From contig CAJNOP010000359.1 of the NCBI GenBank assembly GCA_905250075.1, positions 1 to 64,000 on the forward strand: a stretch of DNA of 64,000 nt, in the 5' to 3' direction. The translations under genes and the position numbers were made by a program. Each line of letters starts with the position of its first letter. Position 1 is the stretch's first letter. Positions 22,686-35,100 of the stretch are shown here, piece after piece. The notes beneath the pieces are model-generated. The model ran no database searches. It was not told where the DNA came from and worked only from the letters and a program-made list of their open reading frames with translations. Source of the DNA: Rotaria sp. Silwood1. Lineage: Eukaryota; Rotifera; Eurotatoria; Philodinida; Philodinidae.

Positions 22686-24934
22686 ATGTATCCTAATCCA
22701 ATGCAACAATCATCACCAATGCAACGTCCTCCAACAATGATGAATCCATCTACTGTACCTCAACCGAATACTGCTGTCGGTGTACCATCGATGCGACCAA
22801 TGGTTGCTTCATCACCAATGCAAGCATCAATGCTTCAACAACCACCTCAATCATCAATGATGGCACGACCTATTGGTAGTCCTTATGGTGTTGTTAATCG
22901 TGCAGCACTCTATGATAAAAATAAACGATCAACTTATTCAAATGATCTTCGTCAACAACCAATGGTTCAACCAGGACAACAACCACAAATGCCATATGGT
23001 AATGTTATGGGTCCAAGTCAACCAATGATGTCAAATGCTATTCCAGCAAATGCTGGTCCTATAAGACAGTAAAGAAATACAAAAAAAAAACATATTTGAT
23101 GTTATCTTTTTTATTTGTATTATTATTTAAATATTTCTTATAGGAAAAAACGTAAGCGTTTAACGGAAAAAGTTATTCATAAACAAATACGTTCACTGGT
23201 ACCTGAATCTCAAGCTTACATTGAATTATTACGTCTTGAACAAAAATTAGATTCTGTTTTAATGAGAAAACGACTTGATATACAAGAAACACTTAAACGA
23301 CCTCAAAAAGTATTCATATACGTTTTCTTTTTTTTTTCTAATAGAATATTCTTATTTTTCTAAAATTTAGATAAAAAAGAAACTACGTATATTTATTAGT
23401 CATCAATATCCAGTTCGTTTTGATTCAGATACAACTGGTATTGATGATGAACAAGTGCAATATTGGGAAATGCGTGTTGAAGGTCGTCTTCTTGATGATG
23501 TATGTTAAATATATTAATAATAATAAATTCAAAAAGAGAGAAAAAAATCTTTTTTTTTAGCCAAATACAAATAAATATGATCAAGGAAAAACAAAACGTA
23601 AATTTTCATCTTTTTTTCGAAGTCTTGTTATTGAACTAGATAAAGATTTATATGGACCAGATAATCATCTTGTTGAAGTATATGTTTAAACTACAAAATA
23701 AAAATAAAAAAAATAAAAACTATGAATATTTAGTGGCATCGTACAAATGCAACAGCAGAAACTGATGGATTTCAAGTTCGTCGTCCAGGTGATCAAAATG
23801 TTAAATGTACTATTTTAATGGTTCTTGATCATTCAGTAAGATGAATAAAAAAAAAAAAAAGAAATAAACAATAAATTTATTTTAGCCACCACAATTTCGA
23901 CTTGATTCACGTCTTGCTCGTTTACTTTCATTAACTAATGGTACACGACAAACAATTATACATGCTATGTGGCAATATATTAAAACAAATAAATTACAAG
24001 ATTCAGAAGAACGAGAATTTATTAATTGTGATTCACATTTACAAGCGGTTAGTTTTTTATTTTCGTTATAATTTAATAACATATTTGTTTATATTTAACT
24101 CATTGACTTGTAATTATCGATCAGATAAAAATATATTATTTGTAGTCATCGGAAATTTTTTTTGTCTTCTCTATATGAACATAGCATAAAATGATTTATA
24201 TTTGATTTCTTTATTTTTTTTTCTTACTCACATCCTACGATACAAAATAGATAATGAGAAACAACTCGATAGACATAGTTCTCATTCTAAACCATGTTCT
24301 TTATTTAGATATTCGATTGTACACGTATACGTTTTTCTGATCTACCAGCTAAACTTAATAAACTAATTCTTCCATCAGAACCTATTATCATCAATCATAC
24401 ACTGTGGTAAAATAATTTTTTTTTTGAAAAAGAAAAACAAAGATTTTATAATGCTTTGTTTTTTTTTGTAGTCTTGGTACTGATCCAAAAAAACATGCTT
24501 GTTATGATATCGATGTTGAAGTTGATGATCCTGTTCGAGATTCAATGCGTTCATTTTTATCACCACAAAATACACATGAATTAGAAGAATTAGATGGAAA
24601 AGTAAAGAATATGTTAATTAAAAAATTTTAAAATTCATGTTTTTTTTTAAAGATTTTACAATATATTGATAGTATAAATCAATTAAAACAAAGTCGTGAA
24701 TTTTATCTTTCATTTGCTGATGATCCTCAAGGTTTTATATGTAAATGGTTAGCATCACAATCACGTGATCTTAAAATGATAACTGATTCAACAACAGGAA
24801 ATGCTGAAGAAGAACGACGTGCTGAATATTATACGGAACAATGGTCATATGAAGCAGTTAGTCGATATTTTTATAATAAAGTACAACAAAAACGAGCAGA
24901 ATTAGAACAAGCACTTGGTATTCGTAATCCTTGA
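22686..24934 (+). CDS. SMARCD/BAF60 subunit of the SWI/SNF (BAF) complex
   Basis: Nine exons (22686-23068, 23144-23309, 23371-23499, 23561-23677, 23734-23835, 23886-24047, 24309-24406, 24472-24601, 24653-24934) give 522 residues, equal to vertebrate SMARCD1-3. The N-terminal ~125 residues are Met/Pro/Gln-rich and disordered. The conserved body follows: [64 protein letters not shown] and [15 protein letters not shown] domain ([14 protein letters not shown] ... ALWQYIK-like [12 protein letters not shown]) and a coiled-coil C-terminus ending in [11 protein letters not shown] complete it. It links transcription factors to the nuclear BAF remodelling complex. Start is the first ATG in frame. One orthologue of the three vertebrate paralogues is expected in an invertebrate. 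Confidence 0.96.
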
Positions 24935-25524
24935 CATGAAATAAAATAAACAATTTATTTCTTTTTTCTTTTTCATGTTTAAATGTATCAGTGTGTGTGT
25001 GTGTGTGTAGTCAAACTAAATGTATCAAGAGTAAAAAAGAAAAACTCTTAAACTTTGATATTGTTTCTCTTTATTACAGATGAATGATTCATTGTAAAAA
25101 ACAAACAAACAAACAAAAATTTTAGTTGATAGTATTCATAAATAAGTTTATTGATGAAAAATCGATTCTCAAGTATAATTATAGATTGTCAATTTCAATG
25201 AATTGTTCATATTAATAATATATTCAATTTGTAAATAAAGAGTTCGAATCATATTTGAGAATTTTTAATCTGTTGATTAACATAAAATTTTAACATCAAA
25301 TAACATTATTAGAAATAAACGATATATACAAAATTACAAATGTGTTGTATATTGACTTATTCACTATGTTGATATTATATGTTAAACCATAATATGGAAT
25401 AAATTGTTGATGAAAAAAAAATCCTTGAGTCAATGCCAATATGTTTTGATGTCATTGAAGATAACTTTTCGATAGTTTTTAAACAATAAATTAACTAATA
25501 GAAAAATTTTTAATTTAATTCTAG
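24935..25524. other. Spacer between SMARCD and PIG-Q
   Basis: 590 bp, AT-rich, with AATAAA at 24940-24945 just after the SMARCD stop and a (GT)n run near 24992-25008. An acceptor-like TTAATTCTAG directly abuts the PIG-Q ATG at 25525, so the PIG-Q leader may be spliced (cis or trans). Confidence 0.5.
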
Positions 25525-27531
25525 ATGATTCTCTATATCGAACAAGAAATTCTATTAGATACAAAATGTCAAGATCTATATTTATGTACTAATGGATTGA
25601 ATAATGAATATTTATTAATTTCATCTTCTAATCAATGTTCATGTCAAAAACAACAAGCAATTTTATGTAAATATAATCATGATTTATGTCAAAATCGTTG
25701 TTTATCCGAACATATTTTATTAATCAAACAAAAAAATCAAACAAATAATATTTTTATTAATGATAATCCAACAAATGTTGTTTTATTAAATAAAAATGAA
25801 TTAGCAAATAATTCTGAAATTGTTTATATATGTCATGAAAATAATCTACCAAAACCAATTCTTGAACATTTAAAAAATCAATTAACTTATACAAATAATT
25901 TACCTACGAATTCATCAATAAATCAAGTATGAATATAGTGGATTAAAAATAATTTTTTTTTTTATTAATTGTTTTTTTCTGATTATTATTCTAGACATTT
26001 ATTGTTGATTTTCTATTGAAATATAGTGTCTTAGCTCAAAGTATCTATGGAATGTATTTAACATTACAACAAGCAAGATATAATCGTTTTCAATTGAGGT
26101 AAAAAAAAGCTCCTATGTTCTTACAATGAGTAAGATTTCATTTTCTTTTTTCATCGTGATTGAATAAAATTCATCGAGTTACAGAAGAAACATAGATTCG
26201 AAATTTTGTTAACACATTAAACATCTCATAGTTTAAATGACTTTTATTGATTTATATTTAGACGTCATGCTAATGTTGGATATCTATTAGCAAATATTTT
26301 CATTGGAATTCTATGTTCATTTATTCTATTTCGAAATTTTGATTTATATCGATTAATTTCAAATGAAATATTAATACAAACGGAGGTTAATTTCTAGTAG
26401 ATTTTTGTTTTTGTTCTTTCTATAAATTTTTAAATTTGTTTTTTGTCTTTAAATATAGAATTTAACAACATGGATTAAATCAATCATTGAATGGCTTATG
26501 CATGCACCTGCTGGTTTAAAATTAAATCAACCATTAGTTGATTTTCTAGCAAGATTTTATTTTTATCATATTTATCTTTGGTCAGGTTATCTTGAAGCAT
26601 TAGTTATAACTGTAGTACCATATTTATATCAAGTATTATTTATTCTCTGTTTTTTTGGTATATCATTAGCTATTGGAGCAATCTGTGATTTTATTCGTTT
26701 GTTAACAATACATCTTTATTGTTTTTATATATATGCTGCAAGGTTAAATTTAATTTTTGTTTTTTGTTTCTGAGTTAAATAAAATCTTTTTGTTATTTTT
26801 CTTGTTGAATATATTTAGATTATTTAATTGGCAAATTCGTTTATTAATTATTCTTTTTCGTTTATTTTGTGGAAAAAAACAAAATCCATTAAGAAATAAT
26901 CGACTTGATTCACATCTTTGTGATATTGATCAATTATTTATTGTTACATTATCATTTACAATTCTTCTCTTTTTATTACCATCAATATTTATGTATTATG
27001 CAGTTTTTACTTCAGTAAGGAAACAAAACAAAGACAATTTCTTAATTAAAACTAGAAAACGACTTTATTTTTTGTTAAATTTAGATTTGGACAATTACAA
27101 TATTAACTGTAAAATTAATACAATATATTAATCAATTTTTTTTACAGATACCTATTTATGAATTTTATTTATGGTTTACTGGATCTCAAATTATAAGAGG
27201 TAATTAAAATATTGATAGTACTTCGCCTAAAGATTATAAATCGATACATGTTTTTTTTTAATCGTATAATCTTAACATATATAATATTTTCAAAAGCAAT
27301 GTTTTTTCGAATAGATTACTGAAATTATATATTTTAATTTATATTTTAGGTACACCAAGATTAGAAATAAATTATGCTGATTCAACTGAAGATACTGTAT
27401 GTTTTAATTTTCATTTTGATTCAGTATCATTTATGACATTGTATCGTGTTTGTAATATTCGTTTATCATTATCATCTTTATCGTTTAGTAAAACTTTTCT
27501 TGCTATTTTAAAAGGAAAACCAATCGTTTAA
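25525..27531 (+). CDS. PIGQ: PIG-Q / Gpi1-like subunit of GPI-GlcNAc transferase
   Basis: Seven exons (25525-25926, 25995-26098, 26262-26385, 26459-26742, 26819-27014, 27085-27199, 27350-27531) give 468 residues, shorter than human PIGQ (~580-760 by isoform) mainly because of a compact N-terminus. The subunit stabilises the ER complex (PIG-A, -C, -H, -P, -Y) that adds GlcNAc to phosphatidylinositol, the first step of GPI anchor synthesis. The family core is clear: WLMHAPAGLKLNQPL, LARFYFYHIYLW, LLTIHLYCFYIYAARLFNWQ, FRLFCGKKQNPLRNNRLDS and DIDQLFIVTLSFTILLFLLP. Several hydrophobic segments span the membrane. The first exon encodes a Cys-rich soluble part (CSCQKQQAILCKYNHDLC) I cannot match. 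The stop overlaps TAAATAAA, a possible polyadenylation signal, and the CDK ATG follows 29 bp later. Confidence 0.92.
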
Positions 27532-27560
27532 ATAAAAAAAACAACATTTATTTTCAGATC
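27532..27560 (+). promoter_or_regulatory. 29-bp intercistronic spacer with acceptor-like sequence
   Basis: Between the PIG-Q stop and the CDK ATG there is only A-rich sequence followed by ACATTTATTTTCAG and then ATCATG. The polypyrimidine tract plus CAG is a good 3' splice site, with no donor nearby in the 5' direction other than those inside PIG-Q. This fits a spliced-leader trans-splice site of a two-gene operon; a cis-spliced leader from further upstream is the alternative. Confidence 0.5.
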
Positions 27561-28875
27561 ATGATGAATAATGGTACATTGACATTATTTGATCGATATG
27601 ATGTTGGTTGTGAATTAGGTAAAGGAACATATGGTATTGTTCGTAAAGCATTTGATACTCGACAACAACATCATGTTGCTATAAAATGTGTTTGTCTTGG
27701 TGAAGAAGGTATTCCAAGTACAGCTTTACGTGAAATAAGTTTACTTCGTTCATTAAAACATATAAATATAATTCGTTTATATGATATTAAAGTTCATCAA
27801 CCTACTGGTGAATTATTTCTTTTTTATGAATGTATGGAAATGGATTTATATGAATATATGAAATTATATGGAAAATCATTACCAGATGATTTATCAAAAA
27901 GTTATCTTAAACAAATGTTATTAGGTATTGATTATATACATTCAAATTCTATGTTACATCGTGATTTAAAACCTCAAAATAGTAAGTAAACAAAAAAAAT
28001 CCAAAAGAAAATATTTAAATATATATATGAAGTTTTTTTTTTGTTGGATAATTAAGTTCTTATCGATTGGATTGGTTCATTAAAATTAGCTGACTTTGGA
28101 CTTGGTAGACATTTTCAAATGCCAATGAGAATGTATACACATGAAGTATATTTATTTTTTTACATAATAGTTTATTTTTTTATTAACATATAAAATAATT
28201 TAAAGGTTATTACACTTTGGTATCGTTCACCAGAAATTTTACTTGGTGCAAAAACTTATACAACAAGTGTTGATCTATGGAGTATTGGTACGATATTTGC
28301 TGAAATAACACATAATCGAGCATTATTTGCTGGTGAATGTGAAATTGATCAACTTTTTCGAATATTTCGAACTCTTGGCAAGTGCTTTTTTTTTTTGTTT
28401 TTTGCTGTAAATATAGAACATTTCAAAGTCTTCCTCGATTAGTCTGAAAACAGAGCAACTGATTAGGAAGAGAATGGTGTAGCATTATCTTCTCTCCAAA
28501 ATGTTAAACTTTCTATCAAATTTTTTATAATCTCATCTGTTTATGATAGATATTCATACGAAGATACTTTATTTATATTTAGGTACACCAGATGATATAA
28601 CATGGCCAGGTTTTTCAACAATGCCTGATCATAAAAAAACTTTTCCACAATGGAAAGCTCAAAATATGGCTCAATTATTATGTAATCTATCACCTGATGC
28701 TCTTCAACTTACACTTCAAATGCTTATTTATGATCCAGATCGACGTATAACAGCTAAATCAGCACTTGAAAGTACTTATTTTCAATCAATGTCAAATTAT
28801 CCTATTATTCCACCACAAATAAATCAAATAAAAAATGTTGTAGTAACTGAAAATACAACATTATCAAATAATTAG
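27561..28875 (+). CDS. Cyclin-dependent kinase, CDK1/2-like but divergent
   Basis: Four exons (27561-27981, 28057-28145, 28206-28377, 28583-28875) give 324 residues. It is a Ser/Thr kinase requiring a cyclin. Visible landmarks are the glycine loop GKGTYGIV with the Thr23/Tyr24 inhibitory pair, catalytic Lys42 (AIK) and the cyclin-binding helix PSTALRE (52-58) instead of PSTAIRE. Also present are [17 protein letters not shown], the activation segment MRMYTHEV with the CAK-type Thr, and [11 protein letters not shown]. The hinge [12 protein letters not shown] departs from the usual CDK1 FEFL.. sequence, and the first ~12 residues and last ~30 are extra. The third intron uses a GC donor (GCAAGT at 28378). 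Catalytic residues are complete, so it should be active. Starts: two Mets in tandem. It may be a paralogue rather than the main mitotic CDK1. Confidence 0.92.
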
Positions 28876-30549
28876 TCAGATATTCAATGATATTTGTTGT
28901 TGTTGTTTTTTGCTCATGTCAGATGATATTTTTCTTTTTTTTTTCTATTACCTTAAATACATTACTTTGTTGATAGTCTGTATCCATGCAATAGTAATTT
29001 TGTTGTCTTATGGGTTAAAAGTTTTCACATCGACGACATAAAAAAAAGTGATGCTTACCATCCATAGTTGTAACTATTCGACTTTTGGACATTAAAAATC
29101 GACGTATTATTTTTCTTAACTGCCACCGAATGAGTAAATAAATCTAGTTCGTTAATTTAATATATATGATCAAACGAAACTAGATATATACCACATTGGT
29201 GGCAATTAGACATTGTCATACCAAACTCAGAGTGCACTCTTATGGTGGAGAGTGATAGCAGAGCTGCTTTAACAGTATGACACGTCCAAAAGCCGGATAG
29301 TCTCAGATTAAAAAATCTGAGAAACTACGAAGGAAGCATTATTTTGATCTACGTCGTCGAGGTAAAAACCAAACTGCACCCAGTAACATATAACTGTTGC
29401 GTGGATACAATTGAAGACTTGGTTGATACCACTGAAGATAATATGAAGATCAACTTGTCTTTATATACAACATCAAACGATTCAATTACATTGTTGTTGT
29501 GCAATAACATATGCATACAAACACCTACACAAAACGTTCGTTGTCATCACGTCTCGAAATCATGTGTCACTAAATATATTTGCATAAGGATTGCATATCA
29601 TCATAGAAAAAACAACAACAAAAATAATAATGCATCGAAATAAGAAAAAACAAAACTGCATTGTCATATTTACTTTAAGAATTTTTATTATTCAAGGACA
29701 ATTTCACAAACAATAGAAACTTTGATTTTTTTGCGTCGTAACTATTCACATGATGAGAAACAAAACAAAAAACTCCTAGTGACAAAATCACACATGTTTT
29801 ATTTGTTCAACATGGCATTTGACGAGCATTTTTCTCTTACTGTTTATTTATTTAGTTATTGAAATTAACGTTGCTATGTGAATAAACTCAATTAAATATC
29901 ATATCAAGTATTCTATATTACCAAAGAACTGATCTTCAAATATTGATCGATTTTGATCCATAAGAATAAACTCATTAGAACAATGTGATTATATCTCTAT
30001 TTATCTAATAAACTTTATGATGAACTATATATTAATTCTTCTGAAAAAAAAGAATAAGTTTGTCGACTTATTGATTTTATTGTCTTCATATCGACTATTT
30101 AGACAACAAAAACTACAGTTCACAAGAGACACAATGAAATGACAGCTATCGCATTATATATTATATATGATCGAACGAATATCTGACCTTTTTGAAAATT
30201 TTTGAGACACAAGACAAGATCATTTGATAACAGAAGTGACACTTATCAATTTACATTGAAAATAGAATATATTGTGTTAAATGTTACTGTTATAAAGAGA
30301 GAAAAAAAATCAGTGTCTAATGTCAATTGAAGAGGTCAACATTCTTTTGTATCTTTTACTATGTTCATTTAACAAGAGAGCCCATCTCTCCGTAAGCTTG
30401 CATATTTGTTCGTCGATTTGGATTACATAATTCTTGTTCAAAAAAAAAAAGAAAAAGAAAGAAAACGAGATGATAGAAATTCTTCTTTATTTTTCTCTCT
30501 TTTACATGCATTAAATAGTTATTGACTGACTGTTCAATCGAGTAGTGCT
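28876..30549. other. Intergenic region
   Basis: About 1.7 kb. The 29180-29360 part is less AT-rich and contains short hairpins, including TCTCAGATT/AATCTGAGA around 29299-29322, but no known RNA gene matches. A short 99-codon plus-strand frame overlaps it without recognisable domains. A purine/pyrimidine-rich leader precedes the gene at 30550. Confidence 0.45.
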
Positions 30550-31560
30550 ATGGTTCGACTACTCGGTCGATGTATACCAATAATTTGTATGCCAAGAAAA
30601 AAACGTCAATCATTACCAATATGTGAACAAGAATTAGCAGGAACAAAACATCATCAAGAAGAAATAAATAAATTATTTGTAAGACGTGTTGAAAGTATCC
30701 GTGTCACACAAAAAGGAGCAATTTTTAAACGTTTTCCATTACAAACAATCAATGAACGTCATCAACAACAGAAAAAAACGTAAGAAAAAAAATCTTTTTT
30801 TTTGTATTATTTATTTAATTTCAATTTTTATTTTTATGTGTTTATATTTAGAAAATCAAAAACAGCACTTAATAATAGTGGAAAAATTATTAAACCTGAT
30901 GATACAGAATTTGATTGTGAAACACATATATCTGATCGACAATCAAATGAAAAAAATCGTATGAAATCAAAGAAAAAACAAACATCATCATCAATTAAAC
31001 AAAAATCAAAAGAAAATTTTTCACCTAATTCACGTACACATTTAGAAAGATTATTTAATAAAAGAAAAAAAATTAAAGAACCATCACCAGCACCATCAAG
31101 TAATATTAATATAACTGAAGAAAATCATGATGATACAATAAGTAGTATATCATCATCAATATCATCCGAATGGTCAACATCAACATATCCAGATTCACAT
31201 AGTAGTAGAAAGAGTAAAGATTTAATTAATTCAAATCAACGTCGACAATCAATGCCTGCATCAAATTTAATAAATCAAAAACATGAAATCAAACATCAAT
31301 CATGTTTAGAAAGTTTTTCTTTGAATAAACAACGTGCACAACAAACATCAACATCATTACGAACAAATACATCTTTACTAAAAATTAAAGATAACAAAAC
31401 TAATAATAGTTCACCATCACAACAAAATAGACGAAGTGAAATAAAACCATCAGCGAAAAGTAAACAAGTTTTACAAAATGTACGAAAAATGATTAATGAT
31501 CAAAGTATACAAGAACAACATTTTAATGATACACGACAAAGAGAATCTGTTCGATTATAA
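30550..31560 (+). CDS. Unrecognised basic Ser/Lys/Gln-rich protein
   Basis: Two exons (30550-30779 and 30852-31560) joined at a consensus GTAAGA...TTTAG intron give 312 residues in one open frame. I do not recognise the family. The first ~75 residues (MVRLLGRCIPIICMPRKKRQ...) are the only ordered-looking part. They carry two cysteines, a basic KKR patch and an Arg-rich stretch (KLFVRRVESIRVTQKG) that may be a short conserved motif. The rest is low-complexity, rich in Ser, Lys, Asn and Gln, with several basic clusters (KSKKKQ, NKRKKIK) that could serve as nuclear localisation signals, and Ser-rich patches such as ISSISSSISSEWS. Likely intrinsically disordered. The clean intron and maintained frame argue it is real. 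Confidence 0.65.
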
Positions 31561-33447
31561 TCAAAAACAAAAAAAATATATATATATACATACATACATC
31601 ATTATCATTATTTAATAAGACATTAGAAATTTATTTCTTTTTGTTCTTAATTGTTAATTAATGATTTAATATTAAACAGTTATCAAAAAGAAACACTATA
31701 ATTTTCTTATTTCTTTTTTTTTTTTTTGAATAAGTGTTAATCGAAAAAAACGAAACAATGTCAAATGATGATATTTACATAAAATTACAGATGAAGGAAT
31801 TAAGAATTGAATGAACGTGCTACACTTATCACATGTTAATCTTGTTGCTTTTTGCTAAAAGTAAAGCTTCATAATTGAGATTATTCATACTTATCACTAT
31901 GCATGATCATGTATCGATGATTAAGCATGTACTATTAACTACGATATATTACTATCACTCTTTCTAATTCTACACATACAATGAAATCTTCTTTAAGTAT
32001 ACACTATTGAAATTTTTGAAAACTGTTTATTTATGAGAAACATGATTTATTTTACTTTGAAATGAAGAAAAGTTTTAAAATATAGATCTCTTTATTAAGT
32101 CTGAAGTAATTCAACACTATTCTCTGTGCTTTTCTAATTTTATTTTTCTTTAAATTTATATAAATCGTAAAAGTTTTCAACAAATATATTGCTTTACAAA
32201 CTCTTCTATTGCTTATTTGGTTTCGATATCCATAGATTTCTTGAATGTTTCTTGCTAATAAAAATAGTTTAAAAAGAAATCAATAAGAAGATTCGCTACA
32301 GTTGTCGAGTTATTGAATAAATATTCATAAGATTAGCATTGATTTGCCTTTTTTTTTCTTCATTGAATAAAGTACGTAAGAACTTAAAATGTTCAATATT
32401 CTATACGAATGAAATCTATTTATTGAAGTTTTAAGATATAGAAATATTTTCAATTAGAAAAAAATTTCTTTCTAATTTACAAGAAATCAATAGATAATGA
32501 TCAAGAATGCTAATCATAATCATTATATACTTCTTATTTCAATTCGGGTTACTATCATCGTTTTATAAATTTGACAACTAGTATTGTGAACTTTGAGATC
32601 ATAGGGTGTGGCTGTGGGTGTATTGGTGTCTGCGTGTTATGTCATTAAGATTTCCTCTGCATCCACACCAACACCCTCATGAATAGATGTGACAGAAATA
32701 CTGCAAAATTCAAAAGGCTATCAGCAGCCTGCATTAAAAATATTGGCGAGAAACTAAGTGATGCATCTTGTAGAGCTGGCCGAGCTGGATGTAGTTTATG
32801 TTTTATAAACAGAGGTCAACTTCGGTGAAAACGAATATGGTAGAGAAAGTGCTAAAAATGTCATCTTTTGCGATATAACATCAGCGGTACATGTACTCTT
32901 GTGACCTAAAGAGTGCCTCTGTACAGTCGATACTATAAAGAACTTTTTTTGACACTGTTTTAAACACAAATATCCGAAATAAATGCCATAATGTGTCATT
33001 TTTCTACAGATCTCATATTGATGTAGAAGAATGAACTTCGTAAATTATTCACTATTCAGAATACCTTGAAAGAGGAAGGTTATGTGACACCAACAAGAAT
33101 TTATTTCACAGGTTGTTGTTGATGTTTTAAGATGACAATTTCAATAAATTTGTAACTTTTCACTCACTTGAATCGTTTGCGAACTAGGTTTTCTCACATA
33201 GATGCAATATCAGAGGAGATTTATGAAAAAAATACTTTTAAAATGTTCTAAACTTCGAGTCTCTCGTATACTTCCTTGGCTCGCTATCTTTTTGAGCTAG
33301 AAGACAATTCTCAGTGTATTTTTACACTTTTATTTAGAATCTCATTTCATTTCTTTTCACAATAAAGAAAATATTCTGATCAGCAAAACAGATCGCCGCC
33401 TTCAAAAAAAACTTTTGGACGCGGTGATTCTCAACATCAGTAACATA
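31561..33447. other. Intergenic region
   Basis: About 1.9 kb of AT-rich sequence between a plus-strand and a minus-strand gene that end towards each other. It contains an (AT)n/(CATA)n run just after the Ser-rich gene (31577-31600) and telomere-like fold-back copy B (32600-32681). No gene recognised. Confidence 0.45.
32600..32681. repeat. Telomere-like fold-back repeat, copy B
   Basis: The left arm begins CATAGGGTGTGGCTGTGGGTG and continues with TGT/GTG-rich sequence. The right arm, on the opposite strand, reads CATGAGGGTGTTGGTGTGGAT. The two are separated by about 30 bp. Same organisation as copies A, C and D. Confidence 0.6.
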
Positions 33448-35045
33448 TCAATTGTACTGGGAATCAAAAGCTAAACTCATTGGAGAATTCAAGCGTTCAC
33501 TGTCACCTCCGAATGCGCCGGATTTATTAATTATTGGTTTCATTGTACCGGCACGTGTACTCATTCGTTGAACATGATTGTTGTGAGATTCAACTACATA
33601 TAAATTGCCATAATTATCAAGTTTAACATCCCAAGGATCTGCTAAATCAGTTGCTATAACAACACCCTTTGAATTGCCCTTTGAAATCTTTTGAACTGTT
33701 CCAGAGCTTGCATCAGCTATATAGACTGTTCCACATTGATCAACGAATACTCCATTTGTATTATTCACTTCATATTTAAAAAAGATTTTGTCTGTTGGAG
33801 AATATTTTGTTAGCTGACTGAAATTTGAAAAACTAGATAATAATAAATACGAGAAATAAATGTCTCCTTGTTTATCAACATATAATGATCGTGGTACAGA
33901 GCCATTCAAGGTAACAATGGTTACACCTTGATCACTGTTAGGAGACCATTTCTGTATTCGATAATTATAATAATCCGTAATAAACAGATTACCATCGGTA
34001 TCTACGAAAACATCTTCTGGATAGAACAATTGATTGGAAGAGCGTTTCCTCGTTTATTTCCACCTTCTACTGTTCCATCATTATTTGAACTGAATTTGAG
34101 AACACGATCTTCACTCATTTGTATCACATAAAGATCATCGTTGTGATCAATAAATATTCCCCGTATGTTTAAAAGATCATGAGCAACTGTTATTTCCTGT
34201 TGATTCCATTTGGGCTTTGTACAATTGGCACGTTGTGGTGGCACCTGAAAAGGCACATATTGAGCTGGTGCTGCAGTGGCTATAGAAGATGATCAAATGA
34301 AGGGTAAAGAAAAAAAAATAGGGACATAACTCAATAAGTTTCGATTTTATAACTAAATTACATACATAGCACTATTATAGCATTCTTTTTGAGAACTCTT
34401 TAAAAAGTCGAAATTTCATCAGATTGATGTGTGGCTATTGCTCATTCTCTTTTTTTTCTCAATAATACTCACTATAAGGATTGTGGCGTAGATTTTTTTT
34501 TATGTATTGTAAGGTCAACTACATGCATAAACTCTGAAACTCACCTTGACATTGTCCTATTGTTAAATTTTGCATCTGATGTCCTTGGAAGGTATGCACA
34601 AATTTCTTCAAGCATTCAGCCATTTGTTTATCACATTGACAGACTGAATGTTTACATGTGCCTTCTTGATCAATACATTTGACATTTCCTTTTCATAAAC
34701 TTGTCTCGTATTTAGATGTCTCTGGATCACATTCAAATGAAACAGCACAACAATCATGATAAAAGACGGCAGCAACGATCAGTTTGATCCATAGCCGGAG
34801 TGTATTTACCATCGCCAATATTGGCTGAGTTGCACCTTAAAGAAAAGAAGATCTTAAGCACTGTTCAAAGTTAGCCTCAGTTAAGCTATTTTCACTCACC
34901 AACATCCGTAAGTTTCATAGTCAGTAGTCGGCTTCTTTGTTAAATATGTCATCATTTCACTTAGTTGAGGTGTGAACATTGTTGTAATTGGAACACATTT
35001 ACGGTTACAAAAGAAAGAATGTTTCGGATGCAGTCGAACAAGCAT
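33448..35045 (-). pseudogene. Decayed phospholipase A2 - NHL-repeat gene
   Basis: On the minus strand a short phospholipase A2-like domain comes first (about 34550-35045). It has the characteristic YGCW, DRCC and HDCC elements and a CKHSVCQCDKQMAECL disulphide-rich C-terminal part. A second region (33448-34280) encodes several NHL repeats of the kind GIFIDHNDDLYV / GVFVDQCGTVYIADA / YPEDVFVDTDGNLFITDYYN, which would form a six-bladed propeller. Introns with normal boundaries separate the parts. Secreted PLA2 hydrolyses the sn-2 ester of phospholipids; NHL propellers bind proteins or glycans. The combination is unusual. The copy looks broken, with about three disruptions across both parts, although the remaining protein sequence is well preserved, so the decay (or a sequence error) is recent. 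Confidence 0.68.
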
Positions 35046-35100
35046 ATTCATCAACCGAATAGAAACAAGAAACAAAATATAGAATTTTAAAAGTTATACT

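Noticed and set aside
25195-25260. GTTCGAATC as a possible tRNA T-loop
   Set aside because: No acceptor stem, D-arm or anticodon arm could be folded around it.
29180-29360. Hairpin-rich, less AT-rich segment considered as a structured RNA (snRNA or spliced-leader gene)
   Set aside because: No match to U1-U6 signature sequences or to the bdelloid spliced leader as I remember it; the hairpins are short.
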